A DNA stretch of 64,000 bases from Thelonectria olida (GCA_020736575.1 JAGPYM010000039.1:62001-126000); one strand, 5' to 3'. Shown: positions 22,728-34,542, numbered from the stretch's first letter. Translations and numbers: made by a program. The notes: generated by a model from the letters alone, not told the origin.

Positions 22728-23595
22728 CTACCTCCCATTCATCTCCAGAGGCTGCCACCTAGGATCTTTCAGGCGCTGGACAGCTCGGCTATAGTGGAGC
22801 GGAAAAAACAGGATCATGATGAGCAGCATCAAAAAGGAATCGAAAACGTACAACATGGCCTCGTGCTCACTGATAAACCCGTGAAAGCCCTGGGCATACT
22901 CGATGGCTCTCACCAAATTCCGTATCCAAATCGCCACAACAGAAATGACCAAAATACAAACGTACGGCCTCCAACAGGGCGATTCGGCTGCCGTCTGGTT
23001 TTGCGCTTCTTGGTAGAACCTGAAGACGAGGAAGAGGTAGATGGCCAACACGCCGAGCTGGAACAGAAGACCCCCCAGCACGACGCGGTCGCCAATCTTC
23101 ATAATCTTCAGATTGCCCGTCACTTGCACGAGGCCGCCTCCAATCTGGGTGCAAAAAGCGATGACATCGGTCACCACGAAGACGCTCGTCACGCTGCACT
23201 TTCGCTTGGGGCGGCCGAGAACTGACTGCTTGAACTTGCCGAGCGTGACGTAGATGGTTGCGGCAATGAAGACGGGCGACACGAGGATTAGCATCAGTTG
23301 AAGCATAAAGGGACGCGGCGAGTCGGGAAGTGTGCCAGCCCAGGCCCGGCCAAGGTGACCAAAGGTTTCGCCTAACACCGGTCAGTACGCCATGGATCAA
23401 CCATCAGCGTTTAGTTGACGCACAAATTCCGCCCAACATCATGGGTATGAAGAACCAGTTCTTGAATCGCTTCGAATGTGCAAGATGAGCACATGTGGTG
23501 ATTGCGAATAGAGCCATGAAGGCGTAGCCAGCCGACTTAGAGGGCGTGTATGGGTAATAGAGGACTTTGCCATCTTCAAAGTGTACGAGACCCAT
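22728..23595 (-). CDS. RTA1-family seven-TM lipid-translocating exporter
   Basis: Two exons (complement 23424-23595, 22728-23371; 52-nt phase-1 intron) encode 271 residues. Spliced, the junction reads GGICETFGHLGRAW, the well-known RTA1 motif after the second helix. The rest shows the expected helices, including LQLMLILVSPVFIAATIY, SVTSVFVVTDVIAFCTQIGGGLVQ and GGLLFQLGVLAIYLFLVF. It has the family EYAQGF.G.I..HE...Y.FD motif before the last helix. RTA1 proteins are fungus-specific and linked to lipid movement and resistance to membrane stress (Rsb1, Rta1). ATG 23595 precedes a short extracellular leader. Upstream ORF extension to 23709 lacks support. Confidence 0.88.
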
Positions 23596-24268
23596 TGTGT
23601 TGTATTTCGAATCGAGGTGAGGTGAGGTGGTCTTTGCGATGATTATAATCAAGCTCGAGGATCTCTTCGGAGCAAAGAGGAATACAAAGTCTGGTAATGA
23701 ACATGCCACGGATATTGATGAGCTTTAAGTCCATCTTGAGATGCCGGTGTTTTTCATTCTGGCCAATGGCGGAATATACGCATTCGTTGCGAAAAAGGCC
23801 CCTCGGGTGTCTCAAGCTGCCCCAGCACGGTCAATCTCAGTGGGACTCGTGAGATTAATCCATCGCCATCGAAGATTTGATTTGTTGATCTCGGTCATCT
23901 CCACACTCCCATACGTAATCTCTGGCTGATAAATCCGAGAATTCACCGTCGCGTTGAATTTGCGGCCGAAATTCATCGCGTGAATCTACGTGGACCGCCC
24001 AATCGTGGCGTATTTGGCACAGTTCAGTTTGTTGCCAGGGATGTCTGTCTATTAATAGCCTGGAACGGAAATGAGAGCATTCAAACGCTGGAACAGTGGG
24101 CTTTTAGAACTTGACTAGGTAGTTGTGCACATGGTTTTCAAGGTAAAGGGCCGTATGACTTTAACACCCGGCCATGTCTAGGTAACAAAGACTGATGGCT
24201 TAGCACAAGGACTTTCCAAAACTATCCATGGACGTGTTCTTCAACCTTGAACATAATCTTGGCCACCA
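23596..24268. other. Intergenic, no gene seen
   Basis: Promoter of the RTA1 gene and 3' flank of the small secreted protein gene. No motif or frame recognised. Confidence 0.4.
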
Positions 24269-24581
24269 TTACTTTCCAGCACGCCTAAACTGAGGTCTCG
24301 CAACTCGCATGGAGCGCCCCTGATTTCTACCCACAGACACGCGCTCGCATCTTTCGCCGCCATCGCCGTTTCCACAGCGGAATGGCAGAAGGCAACAACC
24401 GTCGTCGGCGAACTGTTCGAGGCCATTTGCACCTTCTCCGAGGGACACGCAGTCAGGCCCGTCGGGAAAGCCGCAGCTATGCATCTGTTAGCAACGAACA
24501 GCCAGCTGAACCAGTATAGTCTTACCCGTTCTGAGCAAAGGCGCTTGCGACAAGAAGAGAGAGGGGAAGAAGGTACTTCAT
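24269..24581 (-). CDS. Small secreted cysteine-rich protein (candidate effector)
   Basis: Two exons (complement 24526-24581, 24269-24476) give 87 residues. A clear signal peptide (MKYLLPLSLLVASAFA) comes first. The mature protein has six cysteines, among them CGF, PDC, a CC pair, FRC and ERC, and ends in a basic RRAGK tail. The donor GGTAAG at 24525 is clear. A CTAAC branch site ends only 2-3 bases before the first AG, so the acceptor 8 bases further (CATAG at 24477) is preferred. Using the first AG (24485) instead gives another open frame ending at 24241: 99 residues, five cysteines in the mature part. Size, secretion and cysteines fit an apoplastic effector or antimicrobial protein; no family recognised. 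Confidence 0.62.
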
Positions 24582-26370
24582 GTTGAACGTGGGAGAAGGA
24601 AAGATGAATAAAGTTCTGCCAGCAGATATAATTAATAAGATGTGGGAAGAAGTGAAGCGGTCTGATGCGTATGCAATTGATCTATTTCAAGGTCACATGC
24701 CATTGACTGCCGACGACCCGACTTTATAGGGTGGCGAGTCTCCGCGCGCCTTGGAGAATTTACTCAAGTCTCAAGCGCGTTGGGTATTTGCGCCGCGTCG
24801 ATTGAGACACATCCGTTTCAGTCTGGTTCCAGAGCTTTCCCCAACGCACAATGTTTCGTCTGCCGCACCAGAAAGAAGAAGCTATTATTGACACTGAATT
24901 CTTGATCAACGTTAGGATTTAGGTTACCGGTAAGTGTCGCCCCCTGTTTCATAGTGTAACTGTTGCCCCTGGTTGTACATTGGGGTAATTCATGCCCGAG
25001 CTGCGACGAAGCAGGGAATAGAAGAGACCTGGCGTTGTTGATGGTGCATCCATGATCCGTCATGAAAAACGACGAAGTCATCGGTAAAATATGCGACCTT
25101 GACAACCTGTTCAAATATTGTCGAGAACAAAGCATTCCATCTCGCCACACACGGCATTACGCGTGCATGAAGCACCATGTGTGGCATTTCCAACATTATC
25201 TGCTCTCTCCAAGCGAGTGGCAGATGGTTTCATCCTGATACGGCCAAGCGTTTGCACCAGAGGAGACATGGTGCGCATAATGTGGCTTTCGGCGACGATC
25301 AAAGCGATTACAATATTTTAGAAGGGAAAGAATGACTATGAAAAAGGTGGATTTGGAGCTGGAAGGTCGTAAGGATAACCGTTGGTTCGAGCCGGTTACA
25401 AGCTGAATAATGTCTGTGACAATCGAACGGTATGATATAGGTTCATTAATTAAACAGAGTCCGCTCTCGAGTTCTGCCGCCACTAATGTCACGGCATTTT
25501 CTTGGACCGAGACTATGAGGCACATACGAGCTGAGATCAACAGACTGGAATAGTCGATTCTCTACTCTGTTGACCGGAGTGTGGTCTCAAGTCGCTTCTC
25601 GCATCGAATAGACGAGCCAAGGATAGACTCTCGCTGCTTGCTTCCAGTGGCATGCACGCCATCCCTAGTTATTTCTCTCCAAGATACCTCACTGGAGACA
25701 CAAGCCGTTGGATAGCAAAAAAATATTCTGTGGATGCCCGAGCACGAACGGACGGAAGACTTGGCAGAATGAGATCGAGTTTCAGCACATGGTTGATGCG
25801 TTCTCCTCACACGATGTGAGACGTCCGGATTCTTGCACGGCCTCGCGTGTCTCCAGCGCCCACATAGTCCAAGTTTGATTATTTACTTAACCACTCTTGA
25901 GAGTATCTGCCCGGCGTGGACAAAATCTGGATCAGTCCTATGTTTCTGCGCCATGGAAGTGACTTTCTATGGCATGACTTAGGTGATCGGACAATATCTT
26001 CTTTGAAGATAAGTATTTCTACCATACAGGTTATTGTCTTGATCTACATCTATAGCTCATGACTCGGTAGGATCAAGCAAATGGTAGCTATCTGGCCTCA
26101 CAATGTGGGTATGTGCCACGATAGTGAATATCACGATTGGACTATGCAACGACAACGATTCATAGTGGAATAACCACCACGATCTCCATCACCTCGACAA
26201 CAGGCGTGAACATGGTATCTAATAAAAGAGGGTGAATTGCAGTTTCTATGGGCATTTTATTATGGACGTCTCATTTATTCACCCGCTGCTGCCTGAGGCA
26301 GAGGCATGCCCAACAAGTTACAAACGCACATTCGTGTTTTCGATTCAACAAACATTTCCACCCCGGCAAC
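24582..26370. other. Intergenic, no gene seen
   Basis: About 1.8 kb between the secreted-protein gene and the kinase relic. ORFs up to 114 codons on the minus strand overlap one another and show no domain. Confidence 0.45.
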
Positions 26371-27796
26371 ATGAGCAAAGATCAAATCACTGTCGCCGAC
26401 TCCCAGACTCCTACTCAGGATGAACCTGCTCTCCAGGCTCTCCCTAGCCCGATTCTTAACCGCCAGATGAAGATGGAAGAGGGGAGTGTCGCATACCGTC
26501 CCGGCGGTTTCCATCCCGTGTATATCGGGGGCGTCCTCAACGACAGATACAAAGTCCTCAATAAAATTGGCTATGGAGTCTATTCAACGGCCTGGTTGGT
26601 TAAAGATCTGAAAAATGAGCGAGACGCCCTTCAACATGCTATGGCTCATTACGCTGATGACAGTGTAGAGGGGGTATCAAAACTGCTTTCCGCGCCCTCA
26701 AAGTGCTGAGTGGTGAATGTTACGGACAACACAAGGACACGTTTGAGGAGGAAATCTTAACCCATCTGCGAGACGGAGATCACAATGAGATGGGCTATGC
26801 CTATATCTGTCACTTGGTGGATGATTTCGTGCACAAAGGCCCTAACGGTGTCCACGTTTTCCTCGTTTTTGAGCTCATGGGAGAAACACTTCGCAGGTTT
26901 GGCGCCTGGTTCTTTGAGAGCGAGCTTCCAAACCCCGCCATGCGGAGGTTCACAATTCAGCTCATGCTGGCGCTGGATTTCGCCCATCGCCACGACATCG
27001 TTCATACAGGTAGCCACATCCTAAAGTGACTCAGTGACCACGGCTAACTCGGAGTCTTCTTAGATCTCAAACCTGATAACATCATTGTCAAGCTTCGAGA
27101 CTATCCCTAGATCGAGTTTGGCTATCTTGCAGAAGTTCCCATTCCTCAGCAAAACAGAGACGAGGAGCTGTGCACCGTGATTCCGTTCATCCCACTTCGA
27201 CGATTCTACTTCACTGAGGCCGACGGCCAGCGTGTGGCTGAATTCGACATTGCCCTGGGCTACTGGGGGGTATCGAGCTGGAAACACGACATCTCTCCGA
27301 GGAGATTCAACCTGTGACCCTCCGATCCCCCGAAGTACTCATTGAGGCTCCTTGGGATGAAACGGCTGACTGGTGCAACATCGGTACCGTGGTCCATGAA
27401 GTCTTCTAGGCTGTACGGTTATTTAGCGGGCGAGTGGCTCCAGACGGTCATTACGAGTTGAGGGAGCACCTGGCTGAGATTGTTGACCTCTTTGGACCTT
27501 TTCCAAAGGAGTTGCTAGAACAAGGAAACAAGGACCCTGTCGGGAAGATGTTCGACGGTGAGGGCCAGGTCAAAGATTCACCGCCATTCAATCGCCCTCC
27601 TCTATCGTCGGAAGCATTCATGCCTGGTCTTGGATAAGAGTGAAGGGATGAATTTGGCTCGTTCTTGAAAACGCTCATGAAAATCAACCCTTCCGAGCGT
27701 TTGTCAACTATGGATCTCTTGCGCCATCCTTGGTTGGATGCAGTTTACGACACCTCAGCGTCGAATCCGGAGCAGGCACCTGAGCCTGAAGCATAA
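26371..27796 (+). pseudogene. SRPK-type protein kinase relic
   Basis: The reading begins MSKDQITVADSQ and passes through YRPGGFHPVYIGGVLNDRYK and KIGYGVYSTAWLVKDLKN, the glycine loop of SR-protein kinases. After a frameshift near 26680 it continues FRALKVLSGECYGQ, THLRDGDHNEMGYAYICHLVDDF and LDFAHRHDIVHT. An intact intron (27010-27063) then leads to DLKPDN. The frame is broken by TAG at 27108, a shift near 27275, TAG at 27407, and TAA at 27635 with TGA at 27641. Past these, kinase motifs resume (PEVLIEAPWDETADW, FLKTLMKINPSERLS, LLRHPWLDA). Such SRPK-like kinases are often multicopy in ascomycetes. This copy lacks a usable frame. Confidence 0.8.
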
Positions 27797-28729
27797 GTGA
27801 TGATGTCTGTCTCAATAGCCATCGTAGATTTGGGTGGAAGGATCAATACAGCACGTGTAGCCACTATTACTTCAAGTAGCCTGAGCTTGTCTAAACTCCC
27901 AGCCTGACCTTCATGCCCGCTGTCCCAGATCGCCCTCGAGCCGGTGCTCTCTTAGTTGATGCCAGGCTTCATCTTCTCACCGGGGAGAGGGCACGAAAGC
28001 AAAGTACAGCAGCTATAATTTCGTAAAGCGATAACAAGACTGCAGCTTGGAATGGGAAATCCAGCATGGCTAAGTGATCGGAAATATTCAATACGTAATA
28101 CAATCTGCCCAGTCTGAATACAGAACGCCCGCTGTAGATCGGAAGGACTAGTCCGGGCAAAAACGGACGACAACAGCAGCAAGGTTCCGGCTAGTTATAC
28201 ATGATCAATGCGTTAAATTGGGGCTTTGAAAAGGAGTTGGAGAAAGAGGAAAGTCTCTGCATCCTTTGGGCATGTTTCCGCGCCCCTTGCAACCCATGCT
28301 TTACCCCAGACAATACAACGCCCATGACGGTTCCTGTTTCCCCGCGTACCCAGAAATCAAGCCTCCAGTTCTCTCCACCGAGCCCGCAGCGTGATAACGG
28401 TGGAGGCGGGCGTGGAGACTTGCCCGAGACGAGAGATAAAGGCATGGTGGTCGATAGCGATGCTCGGATATCACGGACGAGTCTGACAAGATCCCAGTAG
28501 AGATGATAAACATGGACATACCTCTCATGAGCTCCTGAACTGGCCCCGGCTTGTTGACGACAAAAGCTGCCCCTTTGGATTCGCAACGGTCCGTGACAAT
28601 TGATGCCACTGATTCGCACAAGCCATGTCAGGCTGTCAGTGGCGAGTCCTGAATCAATTAGGAAACCCCATCTCCGTTCCCTTCGGAGTCACCGTCCCCA
28701 TCTCGAAGAGGTGGATCGACGGAAACAGG
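27797..28729. other. Intergenic, no gene seen
   Basis: Overlapping minus-strand ORFs of about 100-140 codons (28191-28621) show no domain. The last part is the promoter of the amino-acid transporter. Confidence 0.45.
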
Positions 28730-28736
28730 TATAAAT
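28730..28736 (+). promoter_or_regulatory. TATA box of the amino-acid transporter gene
   Basis: TATAAAT, 88 bases before the ATG at 28818. Confidence 0.5.
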
Positions 28737-28817
28737 GAGCTATTCCAGCGCCCCGATGTGAGTCTGGAGTTGACCCATCGTCTTCATTTCCTACAACGAT
28801 CTTGCACTACTAACAAC

Positions 28818-30387
28818 ATGTCGAAAGAATCGAAAACCGACTACGACCCAGAGGGCATCGCCAATGTGCCCTCACGAACGGGTGAAATCCTCGACGACAA
28901 CACCATCGAGCACGATGCCGTCTTTGGCGATATTACAGAGGGCGGACCCAACTACCGCAACGTAGAGACGCCCTAGGAAACGAAAAACGATGGTACATGC
29001 GCTGACGTGAAGTCTTAGGTGGGATGGCTGGGCACCACAGCTCTGATGATGAAGACGCAGATTGGTCTCGGCGTGCTCTCGATCCCGGCCGTTTTCGATA
29101 GCCTTGGAATCGTGCCGGGCGTCATTATCCTCTGCGTGATCGGTGGCATTACGACCTGGTCAGACTGGATGGTTGGTGTCTTCAAGCTGCGTCACCGCCA
29201 GGTCTACGGCATTGACGACGTTGGACGCATGTTGTTTGGCCGCATTGGATATGAAGTCCTCGGCGCTGGATACTGCCTGTGTAAGCCTCACCTTGTCTCG
29301 GAGAGTTGACATGGTATTCTAATGTGCTCTAGTCTTTACCTTTGTTTCCGGCTCGGCCATGCTCAGTATCTCGATTGCTCTGAACGCGCTCTCTGAGCAC
29401 GGGGCTTGCACTGCCATTTTTGTAGCCGTCGCTGCTATTATCGGCTTCATGTTTTCCAGCATTCAAACCCTCGGCCGCATCAGCTGGTTGGCTTGGATAG
29501 GCGCTACATGCATCATTGTCGCTGTCTTCACAATCACTGTGGCCGTGGGCGTCCAGGACCGCCCGTCGGCGGCACCGAGAGATGGCGTTTGGAAGTCGGA
29601 CTACAAAATCGCCAACAACCTGGGCTTCACGAATGCCATCTCGGCTGTCTCTTCTCTGGTGTTTTCGTACGCCGGAACCCCAGCCTTCTTCAACATTGCT
29701 GCTGAGATGCGCGACCCCCACCACTACACCCGAGCCCTGGTCGTCTGCCAGTCTGTTATTACCGTTGTGTACATTACAGTTGGTATTGTCGTCTACTACT
29801 ACTGCGGTTCCTATGTTGCCTCGCCCGCCCTTGGCTCTGCCGGGCCGACTCTCAAGAAGGTGGGCTATGGTATTGCTCTGCCTGGCTTGATCGTTTCTGC
29901 CGTCCTCCTCCTCCATGTAAGTCGCCCCCTCTATCTGCTTTGAGCAAGACTAATGTTGGGATAGCTACCGGCCAAGCACATCTTCATCCGCGCCCTGCGA
30001 GGGTCCAAGCATCTCACAGCAAACACGGCTGTCCACTGGATCACATGGATCGGCTCTACCTTTACCGTGTCCTTGGTGGCATACCTTATCGCGAGCGGTA
30101 TCCCAGTTTTCGGCGGTCTCGTCTCCTTGATCGGTGCTCTTCTCGGGACCCTCTTGTCCTTCCAACCGATGGGCTGCATGTGGTTATATGACAACTGGGG
30201 CAAGGGCAAGCTGGAGCCAACGTGGAAGTGGCGCGCGGGAGTTGCTTGGAGCGTCTTTGTTATTGTGTCTGGAACGTTCTTGATGATTGCGGGTACCTAT
30301 GGCTCTATCGTGGGCATCATCGACTCGTATAAAGCGGATGGAGGATCAGCAGCGTGGTCTTGTGCTGACAACTCCAACTCTTCGTAA
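28818..30387 (+). CDS. Amino-acid transporter, AAAP (Aa_trans) family
   Basis: Four exons (28818-28961, 29019-29280, 29333-29916, 29965-30387) encode 470 residues; introns of 57, 52 and 48 nt keep frame. A 48-residue acidic cytosolic tail ends GGPNYRN. The signature first helix follows (TTALMMKTQIGLGVLSIP), then about ten more membrane segments such as VIILCVIGGITTWSDWMVG, LVFSYAGTPAFFNIAAEM and VVCQSVITVVYITVGIVVYYY. The family moves neutral or aromatic amino acids by proton coupling at the plasma or vacuolar membrane; Neurospora Mtr and yeast Avt proteins are relatives. The specific substrate cannot be read from sequence. Its 3' end is 76 bp from that of the convergent Zn2Cys6 regulator. 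Confidence 0.88.
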
Positions 30388-30463
30388 CGAGAAATCTGCA
30401 TGGATCTGGCTATTCCTGCAACTAAGCTAGACGTAGAAACGGGCAATATCCTCTAGAACGGTC

Positions 30464-32608
30464 TCATCCGTCCTTAGAGTGCCCTAATGCAATCACCTCA
30501 TTATATTGCTGCAGAATATCGGCGGTCCACTCGCAAGCCGTTCCTGTCGTGGGCAAGTCTGAGTCCTCTGACATAGGTCCGCCTAATACGACAGGTGTGG
30601 CAGCTATCGCCCTGATATTGTCGTTAACACGCTGTCGACTTGGATGAAGCCCATTTTCTGACCTATCCACACTGGAGTCGGCGATTACAGACGACAGATT
30701 GTGCCCAATACTCGGCGTCGAGCCCGGCGACAATTGAGTGGTTTCGTTTACGTTCTCTTGGAGTATCGCGTCCGGTGATTCCCTATGACCTTCTCTGGGC
30801 CTAGCTGACAATCGCTCGTCCGTCAGTGTCCGCTGAGGGACCACCGCAGTGGTTTGTAGATTTTCCCGCGCAACCAGCATCTGGCTGTGAAGATGTTCGA
30901 TTCGACTCCATCGGTGGTCTTGCAGAATCTCGGTATCGCTCTTCCAGTCATTGTAGATCCCTTCGACGAGATCATACGCGTCTCTGGTCGGGGCTACACA
31001 GACGTCAAGTAGAGAATAGGCCAAGACATCCCATTCGGCGCAAGTCTCAAATAACCACAGCCACCGCGTTTCTCTCTTTCCATATTGCCGCAAAGCATGA
31101 GACTGGTGTAAGATTTCGTGGCAAATTGCTCGATAGTCGGAGCTTGGCGGGATTTCTTTGGCTGCATCCACAACTGGTCGGCAAATGACTGACTGTAGCT
31201 TGAGAAAGTACAACCTGGTGGTGGCTATAGTAACGAAATCAAGCGCAATCGAAGGGTCGCAGTGTACGAGGTATCGCTCTTCCATATCCCTCTTGGCACT
31301 ATCAATCATCTGAAGCTTTTGCGTCACCGTAAGCGGCACACGTTCACCATGGTATGCGATGCCGGAAAAGAGCATCTGCCGCGATAACCTGCTGGTGTGA
31401 AGCCGCGTAAGAGTAAAGGTCATATCTGTCTTCCTTTGCTCACTTTGGGGTTGTTCAAGCATCGCTGAATCCAGGCTGACATCATTTACGTTTGATGGCA
31501 TTTCCGTGTTGCAGATTGTCTCAGTAATCGTTGGTTCGATCTCGTTGTCGATTGCAATGACGCCATCCAAGACATATAGTTGCCACCAGAGACGGCGCCG
31601 TAACTCGATATCGAACGGAGGGAGCCTCAATGCTTCATTCTCGTAGTTGAGACCCATTCTCGTGGCGCTCCCAACTGCTATTGCGACCAGCTGGGATGTG
31701 TCGGGCCCATCTCGGTCTTGCCTGGCAAAGTACTGGAGAACAAACGATCAGACTCGATCCTTCCTGTCTGTGACGTAAGCTGAACTTACGGTATATAGCA
31801 CCAAGGCTTGGAGGACGATGACATCTCGTGACCGGAGGAAGTTGGCCCGAAGAAGGGATTGCTCGACACCCGTGCGAAATCTTGAGTAGTTTGTGATCAG
31901 TTGCGTCATTATTTATAGAAGAACAAGATAAAGATACCTTTTCGATAGTGTAGTTTTACTCTCATTAAAATAGGTCCAACACATGGCTGCGGGCATCGTG
32001 ACAACGGTAGAATAGTAGATGGCAAACATCAAACACTCGGTGGAGTTATCAAGACTCACTGGACATCGAACGAACCTCATGACCTGTTCTTGGACAGTAG
32101 GAACATGGAAGAGCTTTAGAACAGGATCAACCACCTCAAGATACGTCTGCCAGATGAACGGTATGACAGCAGGCGGTGGGTGTAGGGATGTTGGAGATGG
32201 CGATGTTTCGGAGGCAAAATGATAGAAGAAAGGTCGTACCGGCGCATTCAGCGGGAACTGGCTTGAGCGAGGGTGTTGTAAGTCATCTTGTCCTTGCTGC
32301 AATGAAGATTAGCACATGGTTGATCTCAAAGTGGTAGAATTGGAGCTCACCTCAAGGGGATCAACTCTATGTGCCTGATAAGGGCCAGAGCGATGTAAGG
32401 ATTGGAAAGTATCCTCCAAATGTTCCACACGAGAAGCAAGGTCAATGCTATGATGAGACTCGGAATTCTTGCTCTGAGGCGAGGGCGGATATTCACACTT
32501 GTTACGAATCCTGACGCAATAAGCGCACGGCAAGGACCGGTCACATCTGATTTTGCGTCGACGGCACTCTAAGCAAGACCTCCCCGGGGTGACAAATCGA
32601 CGAGACAT
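30464..32608 (-). CDS. Zn2Cys6 transcription factor with fungal-specific TF domain
   Basis: Four exons (complement 32351-32608, 31938-32296, 31790-31880, 30464-31732), introns of 54, 57 and 57 nt, 658 residues. The zinc cluster sits at the N-terminus (CLEC, C-DRSLP-C, C-VRIRNK-C, spacing 2-6-5-2-6), followed by a linker and short coiled coil (RVEHLEDTFQSL) as in Gal4-type dimers. The middle contains the fungal_trans region: VDPVLKLFHVPT, ALVLYT, then ATRMGLNYENEALRLPPFDIELRRRLWW, the hallmark of this domain. It is divergent from an NmrA-like reductase gene, with 377 bp between the starts. CGGAG repeats and a CGG-N8-CCG inverted repeat there suggest it may regulate itself and that neighbour (inference). 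Confidence 0.88.
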
Positions 32609-32714
32609 GGGTGATTAACGCTGAAGGTGCCGTAGATGCCGGAGGAGAGACGGAGCGGAGCGGCGGAGGAGGCACCGCAATAAGGAGACGGCTCCCCACA
32701 AGAAGACACCATAC

Positions 32715-32792
32715 GATTGGCTAGAGCGGAGGAGCGGAGACATCTCCGCGCTCCGAGTCATCATTCAAGTCTCTGATTGGCGAGAGCGGAGG
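32715..32792. repeat. Duplicated 18-bp promoter element, 60-bp register
   Basis: GATTGGCTAGAGCGGAGG at 32715-32732 recurs at 32775-32792 with one mismatch (CGAGA for CTAGA). Each copy combines a reverse CCAAT box (ATTGG) with a CGGAG motif. Confidence 0.6.
32734..32749. promoter_or_regulatory. Perfect inverted repeat, candidate Zn2Cys6 operator
   Basis: GCGGAG, spacer ACAT, CTCCGC: perfect 6-bp arms giving an inverted CGG-N8-CCG pair. Inverted CGG triplets are the usual targets of dimeric Zn2Cys6 regulators such as the one encoded next door. Confidence 0.5.
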
Positions 32793-32985
32793 CGCCCTCT
32801 CCAGAAGGCTTTTGTCATCTACTCAATGTAAGCTCTCCCATTCCAAGGGGGAGACGGGATGATGAATAGGAGTCTTGAAGAGTATATAAAGGCTCCGGTT
32901 CTCTCGACTTTCATTCCAGGACAATTCCAATACAAGCCATTCTCAAAGCAAATCTTTCTCAGGAAAAAATCATTCCCCCATCTTC

Positions 32986-34009
32986 ATGTCGTCTTTCAAG
33001 AACGTGGCCATTGTCGGTGTAAGTGGCCAATCACACTTTCTAAAGTTTAATGAGTTACTGACTTGTTACTCAAGGCCAGCGGCAGCATTGGCAAGATCAT
33101 TCTTGATCGTCTGGTTGCGTCGTCCGAATTCAACGTTACTGCCATTGCACGCCAAGAGAGCAAAGCCGTGTTTCCGACCGGTGTGACTGTGCGAAAGTCG
33201 GACTTCACAGAAGCCAGTCTTCGTGACATCTTCACTGGTCAAGATGTCGTCATCTCTGCTCTCGGCGCAACCGGATTTGGTGAACAACAGAAGCTCGTCG
33301 ACGCTGCCGTGCAGGCTGGGGTCAAGCGTTTCCTTCCCTCGGAATTCTCGGCCAGCAGCGAGGACGAGGCCGTCTTGCAGCTTCTGCCTCTTTTTGGACA
33401 GAAGAAGGCACTGACTGACTACCTCAAAACGCAAGAATCCAAGGGGTTGACGTGGACGGGTCTTGCTACGAGTGGCCTATTTGACTGGGTATGTATTTGA
33501 CATGATAATGAGGCCGACCTTGATAAGAGACTGTATGCTGATGATCTTTCTAAAAGGGTCTTGCCACTGGCTTCCTTGAATTTGACCTTCAAAAGCACAC
33601 TGCCACCATCTGGGACGATGGCGAGAAGCGATTCACTCTGACCAACGAGAAGCAGCTGGGTGACGCCGTAGTTTCTGTGCTGAAGCACCCCAAGGAAACT
33701 AGCAACCAATATCTCCATGTCTACTCAGTCGAAACCTCGCAAAACGAGATCCTCGCCGCACTGGAGAAATCAACCGGAGCCAAGTGGATCGTCACCTCTA
33801 CTACCACCGATGAGCAGGTCACCGAGGGTAGGAACAAACTGGGGGCTGGAGATTTCGGCGGTGCATTTGCTCTCGTTCGCGCCACTACATTTGGCAACAC
33901 TACGGGCCTGCGCTCTGACTACACCAAGGTCGAGAGTCTCGCCAATGACATCCTGGGGCTGAAGAGGGAGTCGGTTCAGGAGACGACTGACAGGGTTGTC
34001 AAGAAGTAA
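32986..34009 (+). CDS. NmrA-like / isoflavone-reductase-like NAD(P)-binding protein
   Basis: Three exons (32986-33018, 33075-33488, 33557-34009), introns of 56 and 68 nt, 299 residues. The N-terminus KNVAIVG-ASGSIGK is the Rossmann G-x2-G-x2-G dinucleotide motif, and the first intron falls within it. Downstream come DVVISALGATGFGEQQKLVDAAVQAGVKRFLPSEFS, typical of the NmrA / isoflavone reductase family (short-chain dehydrogenase-like fold), and the SGLFDW and GLATGFLEFDL segments. Fungal members are reductases of aromatic metabolites or redox sensors like NmrA. Active-site assignment is uncertain. Divergent promoter shared with the Zn2Cys6 regulator; a TATA box is present. Confidence 0.87.
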
Positions 34010-34542
34010 GACCAAAACTTGATTCAGGTTGAAGGTTGAGATGGAGTGCGTGGGGGCGGGGGTCGAATTACTATGTGTACGTTCGTGTTACTGGCTTTTA
34101 CTGCTTCCCGCTTTAGGATAAGGCGACTACATTGCATATACAGTATTGTTAGTCCTCCGCGGCCAGATAGTCCGTCGCTCAGTAACGAGCGGATCAAAGA
34201 TGCTCCTCAATGAATAAAGACCCTCCCCACGACTCAAGCCCAAAGACAGTCATGAATTTCTGCACTGTATTAACTATCTACAGGTAGCCCTGTTTTGCAG
34301 AGTTTACGCGGAGGGAAAACCTCTGGTCTATGGGTGACTCGCGCGGAATCAAACACCCCCGGCGCCGTGGCCATCTGGCCTGGGTATCACAATAAGTTCC
34401 CTCCCTATGGGATAGGTTAAATCACCAATCGTATGCCTTCGTAGCATTAATCACCAATTATCATCATCCAATACCTTCGTAACATCGTCACATCTCCAGA
34501 CGGATCTCTGAGACTCGACTCGCCGAGCCTCTTCGCCCTCGA
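34010..34542. other. Intergenic, no gene seen
   Basis: Shared 3' flank between two convergent genes. No frame or motif recognised. Confidence 0.4.

Larger units (their letters stand above)
32609..32985. promoter_or_regulatory. Divergent promoter of regulator and NmrA-like gene
   Basis: 377 bases rich in CGGAG and GGAGCGGAG motifs (for example 32649-32675). It contains the inverted repeat at 32734-32749, the duplicated 18-mer at 32715 and 32775, and a TATATAAA box at 32883-32890, about 100 bases before the NmrA-like ATG. Confidence 0.55.

Noticed and set aside
29329..29916. 195-codon minus-strand ORF
   Set aside because: It is exactly antisense to the third exon of the amino-acid transporter, has a highly charged composition with no domain, and is a mirror of the transporter codons.
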